Assembly (NCBI RefSeq): GCF_001904745.1
Contig: NZ_MRCD01000011.1
Span: forward strand, 1-64,000
Direction of reading: 5' to 3'
Length of the DNA stretch: 64,000 bases
Origin: Calothrix sp. HK-06
GTDB taxonomy: Bacteria > Cyanobacteriota > Cyanobacteriia > Cyanobacteriales > Nostocaceae
Program-made: the position numbers and the translations under genes
Shown: positions 62,856 to 64,000 of the stretch, piece after piece
Position numbering within the stretch: position 1 is the first letter of the stretch
Layout of the letters: each line of letters opens with the position of its first letter
Notes under the pieces: generated by a model
Told to the model about the DNA's origin: nothing
The model's input: only the letters and a program-made list of their open reading frames with translations
The model's database searches: none

Positions 62856-62884
62856 ACTAGACCCTGAAATCTTTCGGGTCTAGT
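62856..62884. terminator. Hairpin after the Nif11 gene
   Basis: The ACTAGACCCTGAAA arm pairs with TTTCGGGTCTAGT (one bulged base) over two bases. It lies 12 bases past the Nif11 stop. There is no T-run after it, so termination may be weak. The next frame's GTG sits inside the stem. Confidence 0.45.
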
Positions 62885-63188
62885 GACAGCTGTAGACTAC
62901 TTGATTAAAAATCCTTCAAAAAAACAGATTTTATCTGGTGATGCCCTCTCTTGGAGTCAAACCCCTTCTTGGACTCAAGAAGAACCTCTTTTAAAATGCT
63001 TACTTACTATGATTCGCCGAGTTAGAAACAATTTATTTCATGGTGGTAAATTTCCTGGGGCGCCAGTAAAAGACCCAACAAGAGACCAGCTATTATTAGA
63101 ATATAGTATTTGTATATTAGTAGAATGCCTTTGTTTAGATGCGGCGCCTGCTCATAAAGTCAGAAAATACTTTCGTTCTGAAACTTGA
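62883..63188 (+). CDS. HEPN-like protein, possibly N-terminally truncated
   Basis: The 101-codon frame, opening with GTG, reads PSWTQEEPLLKCLLTMIRRV, RNNLFHGGKFPGAPVKDPTR and DQLLLEYSICILVECLCLDAAPAHKV. The RNNLFH group is an R-x4-H motif as in HEPN-domain RNases and antiviral proteins. The helices around it fit the fold. The GTG start lies in a hairpin and has no ribosome site, so the real start is uncertain and an N-terminal part may be missing. It points the same way as the Nif11 gene, 38 bases away. Confidence 0.5.
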   Translation: MTAVDYLIKNPSKKQILSGDALSWSQTPSWTQEEPLLKCLLTMIRRVRNNLFHGGKFPGAPVKDPTRDQLLLEYSICILVECLCLDAAPAHKVRKYFRSET

Positions 63189-63306
63189 GTAGCGTAAAAG
63201 CTGACAACTACCTATAACAGTGGCGCCAAAACTTATGCGTACTTAGATGTTTAGGTATCCGAGTACTTATAAGTATTAGGCGCCTGCAAGCAGAAGCTTA
63301 ACAACA

Positions 63307-63951
63307 TTAATCATCATCTCCCGCCGCCCATCCATAATCAGGAAAGTCCTTTAATCTAATCGGGTCTAGGTATTCTCTAGTAGTTAAAACATAATCGTAA
63401 TCTTCATATTGATTATCTGTTTCATCTAAATCAATAACCTCATCTAATGTACTTGTAAGCAAGCGTTCAATCAACCATGACTTAGAAGAATAAAAGTCAC
63501 GCCTTAACCCTAAATAAATAGCACCAAATACAGCTTCAAACATTTCTGCAAAAAGCTTTCCTTGCTCATTTAAATTACTTCCTTTTAAACTTTTACCTAA
63601 TAAGCAATATTGATGTAAGTTTATTTTACGAGCAAACTCAGATAATTTTACTTTATTTACCAGTTGTTGTTTAAGTCGAGTTAGTTCGCCCTCCGTTAAA
63701 TCCAAGTATTGTTCATATAAATAATCTGTAACAATTGCGCCAATTATGGCATCTCCCAATTGAGCTAGGCACCTGTACTCTTTTTCTTGTAAATCTTGTT
63801 TCTTTCTATCTATATTTGACTCACATAAATATGACGGATGCATCAAACTTATTTCTATTAGTTCTTTATCTAAATCTGAGATACAAATGATTTTTAAAAA
63901 CGCTTGGATGTCTTGCCCACGTTTAGTACTAAAGTTATAAAATTGTACCAT
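63307..63951 (-). CDS. RNase III-like domain protein with altered active site
   Basis: The 214-residue protein carries an RNase III-type helical domain: YRCLAQLGDAIIGAIVTDYL, TRLKQQLVNKVKLSEFARKI, then GKLFAEMFEAVFGAIYLGLR. In active RNase III the first motif is ERLEFLGDA and the last ADTFEA. Here the second Glu of the first motif is Ala63, the first Glu position is Arg60, Asp67 is kept, the motif-two Asp is Glu136, and Glu139 is kept. The double-strand RNA-binding domain is absent; an acidic tail replaces it. Catalysis is therefore doubtful, and it may bind RNA or be structural. It is on the minus strand near the window end, with no obvious partner. Confidence 0.75.
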   Translation of the reverse strand: MVQFYNFSTKRGQDIQAFLKIICISDLDKELIEISLMHPSYLCESNIDRKKQDLQEKEYRCLAQLGDAIIGAIVTDYLYEQYLDLTEGELTRLKQQLVNKVKLSEFARKINLHQYCLLGKSLKGSNLNEQGKLFAEMFEAVFGAIYLGLRRDFYSSKSWLIERLLTSTLDEVIDLDETDNQYEDYDYVLTTREYLDPIRLKDFPDYGWAAGDDD

Positions 63952-64000
63952 TTCCTTAAGGATATTATTCTATGAATTACAAATGACGCCTTTAGCTGAG

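Noticed and set aside
1-64000. CRISPR repeat array
   Set aside because: No regularly spaced 28-37 bp repeats were seen despite the cas8c remnant and many short repeats.
1-64000. tRNA, rRNA or known riboswitch
   Set aside because: No cloverleaf, conserved rRNA block or riboswitch core was recognised by reading; covariance models could not be run.

Overview
The window looks like accessory DNA of a filamentous, probably heterocyst-forming cyanobacterium (Nostocales type). Support comes from an orange carotenoid protein, a cyAbrB regulator, PEP-CTERM-like exported proteins, a bilin-type multi-GAF histidine kinase, NB-ARC/WD40 proteins, a Nif11 peptide and a small calcium-sensor EF-hand protein. 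No rRNA, tRNA, CRISPR array, replication or partition gene was recognised, so chromosome versus plasmid is open. The most pervasive signal is the palindrome GGCGCC: about 104 copies by eye, against about 4 expected at 40 percent GC. It sits in genes and spacers alike, like the HIP1 palindrome of other cyanobacteria.

Layout. 0-6.9 kb: a 1203-residue NB-ARC/WD40 protein, a PEP-CTERM stub, a MITE, and a membrane-protein pseudogene split by a complete insertion sequence. 7.0-8.4 kb: a MarR regulator and short-chain dehydrogenase with two matching operators. 8.7-15.7 kb: a dead ISAs1 element, a frameshifted DUF4157 (eCIS-type) protein, small genes, a decayed copy of the pseudogene above, an IS5 scrap, and an internally deleted copy of the NB-ARC/WD40 gene. 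15.9-25.8 kb: a GC-rich, probably transferred block of redox and detoxification genes (SDR, NIPSNAP, nitronate monooxygenase, GMC oxidoreductase, VOC, NmrA-like, epoxide hydrolase, MerA-like flavoprotein). Two of its promoters share a palindrome, and one SDR carries the first 30 codons of the VOC gene.

26-35.3 kb: small proteins and two large histidine kinases, one with four GAF domains and one with an ethylene-receptor-like membrane domain. 35.4-38.6 kb: a TnpB scrap and an NHLP-type peptide ABC exporter. 39-47.7 kb: a PEP-CTERM-like protein, a haemagglutinin pseudogene, repeat-rich spacers including a GTAC-dense patch and a MITE of the ISAs1 element, a GST, OCP, and a decayed type I-C cas8c. 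47.8-56 kb: an IS630 element with a likely -1 frameshift site and a small palindromic insertion, a peroxiredoxin/cold-shock fusion with an early stop, PPK2, truncated CHAT-type and RecD2 genes, a two-component pair, and a long inverted-repeat element. 56-64 kb: small conserved genes, a Spy-like protein, IS wreckage, the EF-hand protein, cyAbrB, a HEAT-repeat pseudogene, a Nif11 peptide, a HEPN-like protein and an RNase III-like protein.

The genes form several small units rather than one pathway: regulated detoxification (MarR/SDR and the 16-26 kb block), light and redox protection (OCP, peroxiredoxin fusion, multi-GAF kinase), and peptide export (Nif11 plus NHLP exporter, 24 kb apart). Decay is heavy. 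At least five otherwise continuous reading frames are cut by exactly one UAA codon, and several genes are truncated at rearrangement joints.
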